From assembly GCA_965153455.1 (NCBI GenBank), contig OZ234495.1, positions 13,016,875-13,080,874 of the forward strand: a DNA stretch of 64,000 bases, given 5' to 3'. Both the position numbers and the translations under genes were made by a program. Source of the stretch: Sphagnum compactum. Lineage: Eukaryota > Bryophyta > Sphagnopsida > Sphagnales. The notes beneath the pieces are model-generated. The model made no database searches. It was not told the DNA's origin and saw only the letters and a program-made list of their open reading frames with translations. This document shows positions 35,809-47,106 of the stretch, piece by piece (the stretch's first letter is position 1; each line of letters opens with the position of its first letter).

Positions 35809-36559
35809 ATGGGAGAAGATCGCAAGAAAACCAGCGTCTTCTGCAGTTTCGGAAATCCACAGCAGCGTTCCGGACACCTTGAGAGTCGTTGCTGTGAGGG
35901 AGGGCTTTCCACAGAATCAATCGGCTTCGAAATCCGTCAAGTTCTGACAAATTTATTGTGTCCGGACTTCGAACAAGGTATATAATCTCCGTTTTGCTAT
36001 GCTTTTCATGTCTGTGAATTTTTCTGAGCATGACGATAGGTGATAAGAGAGAATGCAGCGGGCTGTTAGTACATGCTTTTATTTATTTATCTTCTTTCGC
36101 GAGAATTGATTTGATGGCATCATCGTCCGCATTGTTTCAGTTTAGTGTTTGGCATGTTGCGTTTCCTGCGCGGTTGTGGGAAGCGAGTAAAAGCCTAAGG
36201 TGATGATGATTCGAGTGCTTTCGCATGAAGTTTTCTCATGAAATCTTTCCGCATACAAGAAAAAAATCTCCGGCTTCTGTAACCAAGGACATGCAGTTTC
36301 TGTGTTTGTAACTTCGTTGAGTGATGTAGCGGATCAGGCAAGAGGATACGATACGTAGCGACTTCCTTTGCGACTTCCTTCGACACAAGTTTCTGATGGA
36401 GTTGTGTCTCGTCAAAGCTTTACTTCCTTTTAGGAAGCGAGAAAACCTGAGCAGAGCTTTGTTTATCGAGGAATGGAAGTTTCTTGTGTTGTGTCGGTTT
36501 CCTGACGAGATTGCTGTATGGGATTTTGTAAGTCTTTAGGGAGGACACAAGCGACATGA
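35809..36559 (+). CDS. Spliced upstream ORF of the FIP2-like gene (62 residues)
   Basis: An ATG at 35809 (MGEDRKKTSVFCSFG) opens a frame that reaches a good donor at 35977 (GAACAAG|GTATAT). Joining to the acceptor at 36539 (GTCTTTAG|G) gives a stop at 36557-36559, 13 nt before the main ATG at 36573. If the intron (562 nt) is real, the leader carries a 62-codon uORF ending just before the main frame, which could reduce translation of the main ORF. No similarity is recognised. It could instead be untranslated leader. Confidence 0.4.
35978..36539 (+). other. Probable 5'-UTR intron of the FIP2-like gene
   Basis: Donor AAG|GTATAT and acceptor TTTAG|GG bound a T-richer stretch in which no frame leads into the FIP2 coding sequence. 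Confidence 0.5.
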
Positions 36560-36572
36560 CGGCTTTCTGTCA

Positions 36573-37568
36573 ATGAAGCTTTTCGCGATGGGAGACGCGG
36601 TTCCATCTGTGCAGTGCTTTGTAGAGAAGCCAACAGCACGATGCCAGTTAGCCGAATCTTCAGCAGAGCTTCCAATGGAGATTTCCTCGATAGTCCGCCT
36701 CAACGTGGGAGGGATGCTGTTTGCAACGACGATCGACACGTTGACGCAGCGAGACACGGAATCTATGCTGGCTGTCATGTTCAGTGGCCGCCACAGGCTG
36801 CACATGGATCCCAGCATGGGAGCAGTGTTCATTGATAGGGATGGCACGCACTTCAGACACATTCTAAACTGGCTCAGAGATGAAGTAGTGCCAACCATGG
36901 AGATCGCCACATACCAGGAGCTTCTGAGGGAAGCGGAGTACTACCAGCTGACAGGCTTGATTGACAGTATTGCACCACTCCTATGTAAGAAAGATGAAGA
37001 TGACAACACAAAAGCCGAGATGACACGACGAGATGTGATCAAGTGTCTGCAATTTGCTAAAGTGCGGCTTCGAGGTGTCAATCTTTCAGGGCAAAACCTC
37101 TCCAAGCTTGACCTGAGCTCAGTTGATTTAAGCCATTCATGTCTCATCAACACCTTCTTCTCAAGAGCAAATTTGAAGCAAGCAGATTTCAGTGGAGTTG
37201 AGGCAAATGGAGCTAATTTCCACTCTGCAAATCTGTATTCCTGTCAATTCATAGGAGCAGTGATGCAGGGTGCAGTTCTTGCTGGTGCAGTTCTACAGAG
37301 TGCCAATTTGCAAGATGCTTGTCTGATAGATTCCAGCTTCTGCAATGCCGATCTTCGCTCTGCACATTTGCAGAATGCAAACCTGTCTAATGCTAACCTA
37401 TCTGAGGCTAATTTGGAGCAAGCAAATTTGAAGGGTGCTAAGCTCAATGGGGCCAATCTGCGAGGTGCCAACCTCCAAAGAGCCTATCTCAGGGATGTTG
37501 ATCTGCGGGATACCATATTGGAGGGTGCTTATTTGCATGGTGCCAATTTGCAGGGAGCTAGCCGGTGA
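36573..37568 (+). CDS. FIP2: FIP2-like protein: BTB/T1 domain plus pentapeptide repeats
   Basis: This complete 331-residue intronless frame has a BTB/POZ domain of the potassium-channel T1 type at about 40-138 (VRLNVGG at 41-47, FIDRDGTHFRHILNWLRD, ELLREAEYYQL). Pentapeptide repeats of the A(N/D)Lxx type then run from about 167 to the end, which is GANLQGASR. This is the architecture of Arabidopsis FIP2 (FH protein interacting protein, formin-binding) and animal KCTD9. BTB proteins of this class can serve as CUL3 adaptors, and the pentapeptide part forms a right-handed beta-helix. Translation may begin at Met1 or Met6; either adds an N-terminal extension of roughly 30 residues over the conserved start. 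The gene lies just after the tandem duplication and probably has a 5'-UTR intron and a uORF. Identification is secure; function is by homology. Confidence 0.9.
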   Translation: MKLFAMGDAVPSVQCFVEKPTARCQLAESSAELPMEISSIVRLNVGGMLFATTIDTLTQRDTESMLAVMFSGRHRLHMDPSMGAVFIDRDGTHFRHILNWLRDEVVPTMEIATYQELLREAEYYQLTGLIDSIAPLLCKKDEDDNTKAEMTRRDVIKCLQFAKVRLRGVNLSGQNLSKLDLSSVDLSHSCLINTFFSRANLKQADFSGVEANGANFHSANLYSCQFIGAVMQGAVLAGAVLQSANLQDACLIDSSFCNADLRSAHLQNANLSNANLSEANLEQANLKGAKLNGANLRGANLQRAYLRDVDLRDTILEGAYLHGANLQGASR

Positions 37569-38220
37569 CGGAGAAGTTCTTCCTCTTCTTTCTTCCTCCT
37601 TTAAGCTTCTTCTTGCTGGAGATTTCTCTTTTTTCCATTCCCAGTACTTTCTCTTGAGACAAATTCTGGGGTCCCTATACTGTACATGCAGAGAAACAGG
37701 GGGGTCTTCCTACAACTAGCATTGTGGTGATTGGTAGATAGGATGTGATCACCCATGATGTGCACTATGGTAAGGCCTGGATGCATTCAGCAGCAAATCA
37801 GCAGATGATTGATGTTGAGCAACCTCAGGTCTCATGGTTTGTGATTAGCAACTTTGATGGCCTTCAGAAACACTTTAGTGCACTGGCTTGCTAGGAGAGC
37901 CAACACAAGGATTACCAGTACTGTGCTGACTCTTCATATGCTTGAAGGCATTTTTCTTGTGCTGCTTGTGGGAGCAATTGTCTCTTTTGTACTGGTTATC
38001 GATCCAAATTGAATTATGAGGATACTTATTTCCCATCATTATGTTTACTTACATGGGACAACACTCCTTGTGTAACAGATCTGATCCCTTGCAATCTATC
38101 TCTGTTGCTTTCTTTTAATCACACCACAGCGAAAGAAAGGAGCCCACCAAAGCCATTGTATTGTTGCAACCTCTCCAATGCAAGGTACCAAAACCAAGTT
38201 CACCTTTCTTGATTATTTCA
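37569..38220 (+). other. Probable 3' UTR and flank of the FIP2-like gene
   Basis: CT-rich sequence follows the stop, with no long frame or domain. The transcript end is not defined. Confidence 0.4.
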
Positions 38221-38320
38221 AAGGTAACAAAGAATGTAAGGGGTTAATTTCACATTATCTAATAGTGGCTTGCTATTGAGCATATAGTGAATATCTATTT
38301 CTTGTCAATAAGAAGTTGCT

Positions 38321-38755
38321 TCAATACATTATGGGCATTTTCCTCCAATGATGAAGTCCAAATCTGTTTAGGGTTTGTAGCTCTGGATTGTAAGTAGTAT
38401 GATTGTAAAGCTCTGTAGCACCCAGTAGCTTTTGCAGCAGTTTGTCCATTACTGATGAAGCTGACAAGTCAAGTTTACGGATCTCATCACCACTTGACAA
38501 TCTACTTGCCATCCATCTGTCATTGCATGTACTCTCATTTTTTCTCTGCATTTTGCTCATTGCTGTGTGTAGGTCTTGCTCCTTCTTGGGGTTGATGGGT
38601 CCAGGTTTAGGGTGAGATTGAACCAACAGCCACCAATGCACCATGAAGGTTGGATGGTGGGTAGTTGTTCGGTCTGAAGGTTCATCCAGGACATCAGGTA
38701 AAGGAGGTATCCTAACCAAGATATTTGGTATGGGCACTTGCTCCCTTGTACACAT
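38321..38755 (-). CDS. Possible antisense ORF of unknown function
   Basis: A 144-codon frame from ATG at 38755 has a protein-like composition (VRIPPLPDVLDEPSDR, FMVHWWLLVQSHPKPGP, KKEQDLHTAMSKMQRK, SVMDKLLQKLLGA). It stands out from the short AT-rich frames around it. An acceptor-like TTGGTTAG|G lies inside its start, so it could be the last exon of a minus-strand gene or a gene relic. I do not recognise the family. It would converge on the FIP2-like gene. Confidence 0.3.
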   Translation of the reverse strand: MCTREQVPIPNILVRIPPLPDVLDEPSDRTTTHHPTFMVHWWLLVQSHPKPGPINPKKEQDLHTAMSKMQRKNESTCNDRWMASRLSSGDEIRKLDLSASSVMDKLLQKLLGATELYNHTTYNPELQTLNRFGLHHWRKMPIMY

Positions 38756-39409
38756 GCTGACATTCTAACTTGATATTAATACTGAATTTGAAATAGATAT
38801 CACTTTTTTGAAAATCATTTGAACAAATTAAAAATTGATGATTTGTGAATTATTCAGGTGTTAAAAGTAGTTATATCATTTTGATATCCATTTTTCATGT
38901 GCACGGTTGATAGTTGATAACTAGGTGAAAGCTTATGAATATCAACGATTTTGGATTGATATCAAAGTCAATGAGTATGGAAATAAAGGTGTAAAATATA
39001 TGAGGACTGGCCAAGATATTTATGATACTTTTACTTTGTTTTATACATAATTGCCTCATTTGCTCTATACATAACAATTTTGATTACTTAACATAAGATT
39101 GCAAACATAATTAAACCAAAATTGCACAGGAACAGAAAAATAAAATGAAAGGCATAAACAATGGACGAGATCTTTGAAAGAAGTGAAACATCAAATTAAT
39201 TCACTTCCCTTTTTAACTACTTTTAGAGCTTTGAGTCCAAAGTCTATTTAAGGTAGTTTAAGTTACTAAGTATTTGATATGGTGTGTTTGAATATCACCT
39301 ATTTGTTTTACAAGGATTTTTTAGGTTCAGCCCACAAACCATAACATATTGTTTTATTGAGTTATCCTCATGCAATATTGTCAGCATTCAAATATCTCCT
39401 CACCCCATA
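38756..39409. other. AT-rich spacer; nothing recognised
   Basis: Short frames only, and no repeat seen by eye. Confidence 0.4.
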
Positions 39410-39500
39410 ACATATAGTAAAGGAACAATGGTATCGACAATGAAGTCGCCCCTGAATTCGTTCGAATCGTCATCCGTCTCGTCATTCATCCGGATGGATG
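39410..39500 (-). repeat. Worn copy of the GGATGGATGACGG array and core
   Basis: ATATAGTAAAGGAAC, ATCGACAATGAAGTCGCCCC, TGAATTCGTTC and CGTCATCCGTC match, in order, the reverse complement of the cores at 20285-20322 and 20565-20612. Confidence 0.55.
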
Positions 39501-39788
39501 AAATCTGTTTATTTACAGCAACAAGAGCCGTAGCAACAGGAATAACAACAGCAGGAGTGATGACAGTGGCTATGAATGAAGCCTTCCCTGAAGCCGGATG
39601 AACAGTGGCCACGGTACAGTAGCTAAAAAAAAGTAGTCTTGGTACATAGTTATGGGCCTCAAAATAATGACAAAGTCAAAGAACTGGCAATTATTCCACG
39701 AAAACCATGAGCTCGGCAAGGTTGTTGAAATGAAAAGAATCGACAGTTCTTTCATTCCTGTTGGGTTCTCAAGAACCGGAACCAAAAG

Positions 39789-39955
39789 GTTAAAGAACTG
39801 GAGTGGGAAATACGAAAGATCAGGTCGAGGGGGTTCGATGGGTTAAAGACCCTGAGTGAGAAATGCGAAGGACCGGGCGAGGGGGGCTCAACGGGTTGAA
39901 GAACCAGAGTGGGAAATGCGAAGGACCGGGCAGGGGGGGGGGGGGGGGGTCAACA
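39789..39955 (+). repeat. 53-bp minisatellite, three units, ending in a G17 run
   Basis: Units begin GGTTAAAG (39789), GGTTAAAG (39841) and GGTTGAAG (39894), each followed by GAGTGGGAAATGCGAAGGACC and a G-rich stretch. The last contains 17 consecutive G at 39933-39949. It directly precedes the Helitron-like 3' end at 40016. Confidence 0.75.
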
Positions 39956-39956
39956 G

Positions 39957-40016
39957 GGTTGAACCAAACATTGTTGAAATAACACACCTGTGCATTATGC
40001 ACGGGGCACACACTAG
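39957..40016 (+). mobile_element. Helitron-like 3' terminus, copy C
   Basis: AACCAAACATTGTTGAAAT, then the hairpin CCTGTGCAT/TATGCACGGGG (39987-40006), six nt, and CTAG (40013-40016) followed by T. It matches the termini at 18349 and 41517. The rest of this copy is either absent or replaced by the minisatellite region. Confidence 0.6.
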
Positions 40017-40554
40017 TCAGTTTAATATCTGATACTGAGCCTCATAATATTAATCCAATTTTTCTTGGGGGCTGGTCCGTCTGGTAGCTTGCTGCCTGGA
40101 CCCGCGAACGTCGCCTAGTTCTTGCACTACTTCCTAGGCAAGTGCAACCCTTCCCCTTCGGGGATCCAAATAAAACAAATCGCAGAGTACGGGTACACAT
40201 AAAAACATCCGAAAAGTGCTGCTTCTTTTGGCGAATGATCTCTGTTTTTTCACACCCCTCGGGTACAAGTAAAACTCTCTACAAACGTGTGGTTTCTTCT
40301 GGCGAAAATTTGCCATTTTGTCGACAAAGAAATTGGGAGGCTTTTGTCTTTCTGGTGTAAATTCCTTCAATTTTGCTAATTTCTTGCTGAATTTCGTCAA
40401 ACTTTCGATATAAAAAAACTGGAAAAAAGCAGTCCAGGGCAACTACAAATGAATTACTTCATCTCCTATACTCATGTGAGATTGTGCAGGTCTGATGAGC
40501 ACAAATTATTTTATGGTTTACCTAAAAGTGTGTCTTCCTATCCTTTCGTCGGGA
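40017..40554. other. Spacer between Helitron-like copies; no gene seen
   Basis: Moderately GC-rich sequence. The minus-strand frame at 40134-40442 shows no domain. Confidence 0.4.
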
Positions 40555-41517
40555 TGAAAAATGAAGCTTCCCCCGAATCCATGTTGTCGTCCATCCGTCC
40601 CGTCATTCATCTATCCATCCGTCCGTCATCCATCCCGTCGTCCGTCCCGTCATCCATCCAAACAGAACAAATATATATATTTTTAAAGGGAAAAAACTAG
40701 AAAAAAGAAAAACAAAAAAACACTATAACAATTAGAAACTTTTTGTAAACATTTAAACATGAAACAAAAAGGGAAATACAGTAAAATAATTTTAAAAGAA
40801 AATTTGAAAATAGATGACAAAAAATAAGAAACAAAACAAAGAACAAAAGAAAGAAAAAAAAAACCATACTTGAAAAAAAAATGAAGTTTGTCTTCTTTTT
40901 CCAAACTTCAAACCTGCATCTAATCAAACAAAAATAATTTTTTTTAAAAAATTATTTTTTATTATAAAATATATTATTAGAAAAACTAGAATTTTTTTGG
41001 AAAATAAAATAGAAACAAAATAAATAAATAAATGCATAAAAATAGAAAAATAAAATGAAGATAGACGAAATAAGAATAGAAAAAATTAAAACATGAAACA
41101 AACATAAACAAAAAAAAGTAAAAACACAAAAACTATAAAAAAGGAATGGGAACAAATGAAACAAGGAAAGGGAAATATAGTAAAATCATTTTAAAAGAAA
41201 AAAATTACAAAAAAGAAGAAACCAAATAAAGAGTAGAAAATAAGAAAAAATAAAACTTATAATAATGAAGAAAAACCCTACTTGAAAAAGAATGAGGTGT
41301 GTCTTCTTTCTCCAAACTTCAAACTTGCATCCAAATAAACAAAAATACAAAAGTGAAAAAGAAACACTTTATTTTTATTATACAAAATAATAATAAAAAT
41401 AAAAAAACACATAAAAATAAAAAATAAAAAAGATAAAATTTCTTAAAAAAAACTAAAACATGAATCAAACATTGTTGAAATGACACACCTGTGCATTAGG
41501 CACGGGGTTCAAACTAG
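40555..41517 (+). mobile_element. Helitron-like element, copy B (non-autonomous)
   Basis: The 3' end is a hairpin (41488-41507, CCTGTGC-ATTA-GGCACGGGG), TTCAAA, then CTAG (41514-41517) followed by T. The 5' part carries the core AAAATGAAGCTTCCCCCGAATC and a CATCCGTCC array (40575-40665). The A-rich body matches 18349-19245 in the opposite orientation. There is no transposase coding. The 5' boundary is approximate. Confidence 0.65.
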
Positions 41518-44236
41518 TTCTGAAGTAAAACAAGTTGGAGGCATCACATTGGAGGCGTTTTTTTGAAAAAAAAAAATTCCAAAATTGTTGAAGTTGTTGT
41601 TACATTTTGTGCATTGGTCTGATACCAACTTAGAGTTTGAGCTAGGTTTGGACATTTGAGTTCATAATTATCGTACTCTTTGATTGCATTTGGCAACAAA
41701 TTGCCGACTAGTTAATTAAAATTTAAATGTTAACTTCAACACTTGATTTTTTAATTCTGAAAATTTCGGCAGGTAATAATGGTTATAAAAAATAATAAAC
41801 TTGATCTTCTTATGTTTATGGGACAGTACACACTAGATTGTCTCATTCTTAAGTTCTTGAACTTTGAAGGTCTTGCAGTTCGAACCCCGACAATCCAAAA
41901 CTTTGCAGATTCTTAATTTTACAATAATTTTTTTTTTTTTTTTGGCACAAGTAATACAATGAAAATTTCCAAAACATTGGCAGAACAAAAAATAATTTAA
42001 TTTATGCCAAAATCATTCATGTACTAGTATACAAACTTTAGTACTATACTCAAATTTGGCTACGTACTAATATGAAAGTAGGAAAAAACAACCAAAATCC
42101 TACTGGAACTTATCATAACAATCTGGCGATTTGGTTTTTTCTTTTACCTTCAAAATATGGCTAATTTGGGCCATTTTTTTCATGGAAAAATCCTTTTGAA
42201 TTGATCAAAATCATATTTCTCAAATTAAAAAATTGGCAAAAATTCGCGAGTAAAAAGAAATGTTGGTGGGGAAGGGGGAGAAACTAAACAATGCACACTG
42301 GATATGGGAAATACGGATAGAGGCCTGCCCGCTGGGCATGCTCTTAGCTACTAGTGTTGGGCTGTCATTAGGAAGGGCACCTGATAACCGAAGGTTCTTA
42401 GAGATAAATCATCAAGGTTCTCAAGTAAAAAAATTCAAAGAACTGGTCGTGATAACTACCCACGGTTCTCAAAAAATCTGCGAATTTGATTTTGATATAT
42501 AACTGTAATTCTCAGAAAATGCTGATCAAGGTTCTTTGTTCTGAAATTTTGTTGAAACCAAACCAAAGGTTCTTTGATTTCCAAAAAGTTCCAAAAAACC
42601 GGAACCAGAGGTTATTAAAATTATAATATGGCTACCTAAAAGAAGTTTTCGAAGCAGTGAAATCATTTTGGTTACATGGTGGAAACTAAAAACAGCTTTG
42701 TGGCTATTTACTTTTGGAAAAAAAAAATTAGCCATTAGGAGGTGGCTATATACACTTCATAGGTGGGAAGTTCCTGACTCCACTTCAAAATCCAGCAAAG
42801 AACATATATGGTTTATACATAGGCCAAGGGCTTTTTTTTACTACCTACCTACTAACTAACAAGCCTCCTTGTGGTCTGTTTGCTAACTAACCATGATACT
42901 CTACAAGGTATCTATGACACTGGCCAGACAAAGTGACCACAAAATCAACTGGAATACTCTAATTAAGAGAACATGGCTACATCAATGCAAGTAAAAGCAA
43001 TCCTCCCTTCCCCACCAAATGTGAAAATTGAGGTGATGAAGATGTGACAACTGAGTGCTTTTCTTGGCACCAAAGTTCAGTTATGTGATGAAAGGGAGGC
43101 AACAAAATGCCATTTTTCTGAGCTCTTATTTCTTAAAGGAAGAAGAATCACCCTTTTTTTTGGGGGTGTAATTTTCTGGTGATAGTTCAGCACTATGAAG
43201 GAACCGATTCAATTTTTGCGGGAGTCAATGCATTGGTACTAGAACATTTTATCATTGGTCTGTTCACAAAACAATTGCCCCTTCCTCCTTCCCCAACAAG
43301 CTTTGTGTGACATGTAGAGTGGGTGACAATGTGACAGAGTGCATAGTTGTTTTGCACAGTCGGTCGATTGTTGTTTTGTAGAAAAAGAAAACGAATATTA
43401 AAAAAATTATGTTGTACTAAAAGTTGGAAAATAGGCTAGTGTATTTCTAGTGGTCTTTGTAGAGTCCTTGATTTGAATCCTAGCGGGGTTGGTGGTAGAA
43501 AATTTAAACAACATTAAATGTTTTGTCAAACATGTTTTAACTTTTGAAGGAAGGAATGGACAACCACATTATTCCAAACATAGGCTTGCTCTAAACCCTA
43601 GATAAAGTTTCATAAAGGGGGGTATGTTTAATGTCTTCCTTGGTGGTTTCCCCACACTTTAACCCTAGGTCCTACAACTTAACCCACCACTTCTTATGGT
43701 AAGTACTTACTAAAAGTACATGATTTTATGGTTGATGATATTGAATTACTAAATATGGTTTCATGAATCATGACCAATGTTGGTTAACTATTGGTTGACA
43801 TGTAAAAATTATTGATTTTAGTTTGAAGTTGTTATTTAGAGTTCATAACCAAAAATTTGAACTCATAGTTTGTTGAGGTTGTCACATTGCCACGATTTTT
43901 CATCTATCAATGAATGTTTTTAAGGTACTTTGGTTGCATTTTGAGGTTGCAAGTTGTCTCTTGAAAATCTTTACGCACAAGTTTGTATTTTTTGAAACAT
44001 AATTTTATTTTTACCTTTGTGAGCTTCGATTAGTTGTTGCAACCTTTGATTGAGTTCAAAATGTTTTGTTCATGATTGTCTTGTTCACCATTGTCTTGTG
44101 TTTTTTTGGTTGCATGCCACATGGTTTTGAGGTTTTGAACAAAGGCTTTGCATGTGCTTGTCATCTTCTCTTTATTGTTTTCAAATGCCACAAATTTGGA
44201 ACAAAGGTTTTTGAGGTAAATTTCACATACTAAGAC
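41518..44236. other. AT-rich region without a supportable gene
   Basis: Contains further TAGCC/GGCTA-rich repeat pieces (about 42610-42760) and a T17 run near 41930. No coding evidence. Confidence 0.45.
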
Positions 44237-45504
44237 TTGTCATTGCAAAATGTTGATCTTCTTGAGTTGAGGTGTAGGTTTAAAAGTGTCTCTTGTTGTT
44301 TATTTCTTTTTTGGTTGTCCGTTTGTTTGATTCGTTTGTTAATTATGTGTTTATGTGCAATAAATAGTACAATAGAATCAACAATTACCACTCCCCCTTT
44401 CATCAACCCAAGTTTTTTGTTTGATATTAAAGAAAATAGTGAGTTTCCATTTCATATTGAAGTCATTAATGGTTCACAAAAGGCATTCAATCTTGAGGTA
44501 GATGTTTCTTGAGAGCTTTTCATTCCAAAGTCCTTGGCAAATTGAAATATGTGGTACCCCTTTCATCACTACTGACTATTGGGGTTTCTTGGTTGTGAAT
44601 GATGGTGTTTTTATTAATTCTTGTTACTTGCAAGTCATGAGATGTGTGTTGTGCCATCATAATGTAATGAATGTTGATTTTCATAGTTTGGTCCATGGGG
44701 CTTGTGAGTTATAGCAATGACCACAATGCTAGTTCTTTGAAAAACATGTTTTAGAATTACACTCAGTAAAATATACAAAGCGGGGGTGGTTGGTGCAAAT
44801 GACCAAATTTATTATAAATCATTAAAAAGCAACCAATTTTTTTTTTTTTATCAATGATGTATAGGAGTTCATTCCTATGATTGTGGGTATTTTCAAAATG
44901 CACCACATTGCATGTGTAGCCATGACACTTAGGTTAAAATGTGTTTTGCATTTACAAAAGTCATCTTAAGGATGCATAAGAAATATTACAAAACACTATA
45001 AGACATTTTTTGAGTCTTTCATTTAAACCATGGCACATAACATGTTGGCTATAATGTTTAACCTTTGCTTCAAAACATGAAGGTTATTTGATATTATGTG
45101 AAAAATTATGTTATTAGTGAAATTGTTGTAAAGTACAATACGAAGGTTGTGTATCCAATTCTATTACAAATTTATTTCTATTTAAACCAAGTTGAGATAA
45201 CAATAGTTGAAAAAAATGGTTTCTTATTTGTGCAGATTATATCAAATGATGATGAATCTACTTTGAAGAATGAATTGCAATTTTTTGGTCAATTATGCAT
45301 GCAATTGTTAAAATTGAAAACTCTTTGGTTAGGTGGAGACAACCTATTTCAAATTTCATGTCTTTTTTGGCTCATCAAATGATTGGGCTCATGGGCTCAC
45401 AAATTGAAACCAAACACATTTTTAGTGTTATTAGAATCATCATTAACCTTCAACACTTTAGGTTGGGGATTGAGAAGTTGGATCACCTCAATTTGGTTGT
45501 ATAA
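44237..45504 (+). pseudogene. Broken hAT-superfamily transposase
   Basis: The last piece (45295-45504) has the hAT C-terminal dimerisation signature: WRQPISNFMSFLAHQMIGLM, GSQIETKHIFSVI, LQHFRLGIEKLDHLNLVV. It corresponds to the family pattern of a tryptophan block, SQIETERIFS, then L.RCRLG..NLD. Upstream, at 44237-45380, frame pieces on the same strand are interrupted by stops and are compatible with the rest of a decayed transposase, but I can assign no domain there with confidence. It is non-functional. Terminal repeats and 8-bp duplications were not found. Confidence 0.65.
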
Positions 45505-47074
45505 AATTGACTGAATGATGTTCATGTTGGATGTGTTGTGAGTAAACCTCAAAACATGCAAGATTTTTGGTCATGTGAGGTTACTTTAAATCTTGATTGC
45601 AAAACACAATAATTAATTGAAAAAAGGGACTATTTAAAGAGGATTGTAATGAGATTTAAGAGTTACCAACTATCAACATGGAATTGAAGTGTAGTTAATG
45701 TAGGTTTTTCCTTTTTTCAATGATGAAAAAAGTAGACTACCTCATGTGGTTTTCAATTAGGGTAGGGTTATATAATTTGTTATTTGTTACTACTAGTCAT
45801 TGTTGTTGCATGATGGTAGGGACATTTGTTGTCATATGTTATTTATGATTATATCATGTGGTTTTTTGAAAGTTGTTTTATGTTTGTGAAGCCGATTGTA
45901 TGTTGTTAGTTAGAACAAAATTTGAAATTTGTGTATGTTGTAATTTTGTTGTTGGGAAATGGGGTTGCAAAATGGGTTTTTTTGTTTTGATGTTGTCATG
46001 TGGTTGAAGTCACATAAATTGTGTTGCATTATAGGATTTAAAAAAAAATAAAAATTCTCATGTGTTTGAAGTCAAGTTAGTTGAGTTGCATTATTTTTTA
46101 AAATACAAAATTGAAATGTGTGTGATTATGTCATGTGTTTGAAGTGAAATGTCAAGTTAGTGGTGGCGCATTTTGGTATTGTTATTGTTTGTGATTTTGT
46201 TTGAAGTTTGCATTCATGAGTTTGAAGTTCTTGAGGTAGTAGTATTTGTGATTCTATGTTCAAAATTTGAAGGTAGTCAATCAATCATATCATTTTGTTT
46301 GAAGTTGGTTAATCATATGTCAAACCATTTGCTTTCAATTATTAATGCATTACGTGAGGTTAGAGTTGTAAGTTTGTCGAATGCTCAAATTCCAATTTTT
46401 GAAAGAAGTATGTTACAGATGATGTAAGTGTGTAGTTTAGTTATGTTAGTAGTTGCTTTAGTTATAATCTTTTGTAACCTGCAATGCAAAAATATAAATA
46501 AATAAATAAATAAATAATATGTTTGCATTCTGTCAATGGAATCAATAATTGTTTTGAAATATTATTTTAATTATTATCACGTCCCCATTATCCTAAATGA
46601 ATCTGAACTGAATTCAACACAACCCTATTTTCTGAATAAATCAGAATCTGGTTTCATCACAACTCACCAAGTGTTCTTTTTTAAAAAAAAACTTTTTTCC
46701 AATTTTGTGAAAATTTTGAAAAATTAATTACCAAAATTTTCCCAATTTCTTTGTCGAAATTTTTTTTGTTGTAGATTCGACTGATTTTGATAAAAAAATT
46801 TATTGAGTTTCGCCAAAATTTCGATATACAAGAAAAAAATTTAAAGAAAAACTGCAAAACCCAACTTGTTTGTGGTCCACAGAAGAACATTTAATGAAAG
46901 CTGGGCAGGCAGGGACATATGACATAATAACTCGCCATAAGTACCACTGCACCCCCAAATAGCACGTAGTTGCATTGACCTCCACTCATGCAAAAGCGCA
47001 TACAGTGGCGCAGTAGTAGTAATAATAAGGTATTGACAAGTACCTTAAGTAGGGCGGTGAGACACAGAGCGAGA

Positions 47075-47077
<3 letters not shown>
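45505..47077. other. AT-rich spacer; promoter side of the membrane-protein gene
   Basis: Includes (AAAT)n at about 46496-46516. Short frames only. Confidence 0.45.

Positions 47078-47103
<26 letters not shown>
47078..47103. repeat. (GA)n microsatellite in the leader or promoter of the membrane-protein gene
   Basis: An uninterrupted GA run lies about 500 bp before the ATG at 47601. GA runs are common near plant transcription starts. Confidence 0.8.
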
Positions 47104-47106
<3 letters not shown>

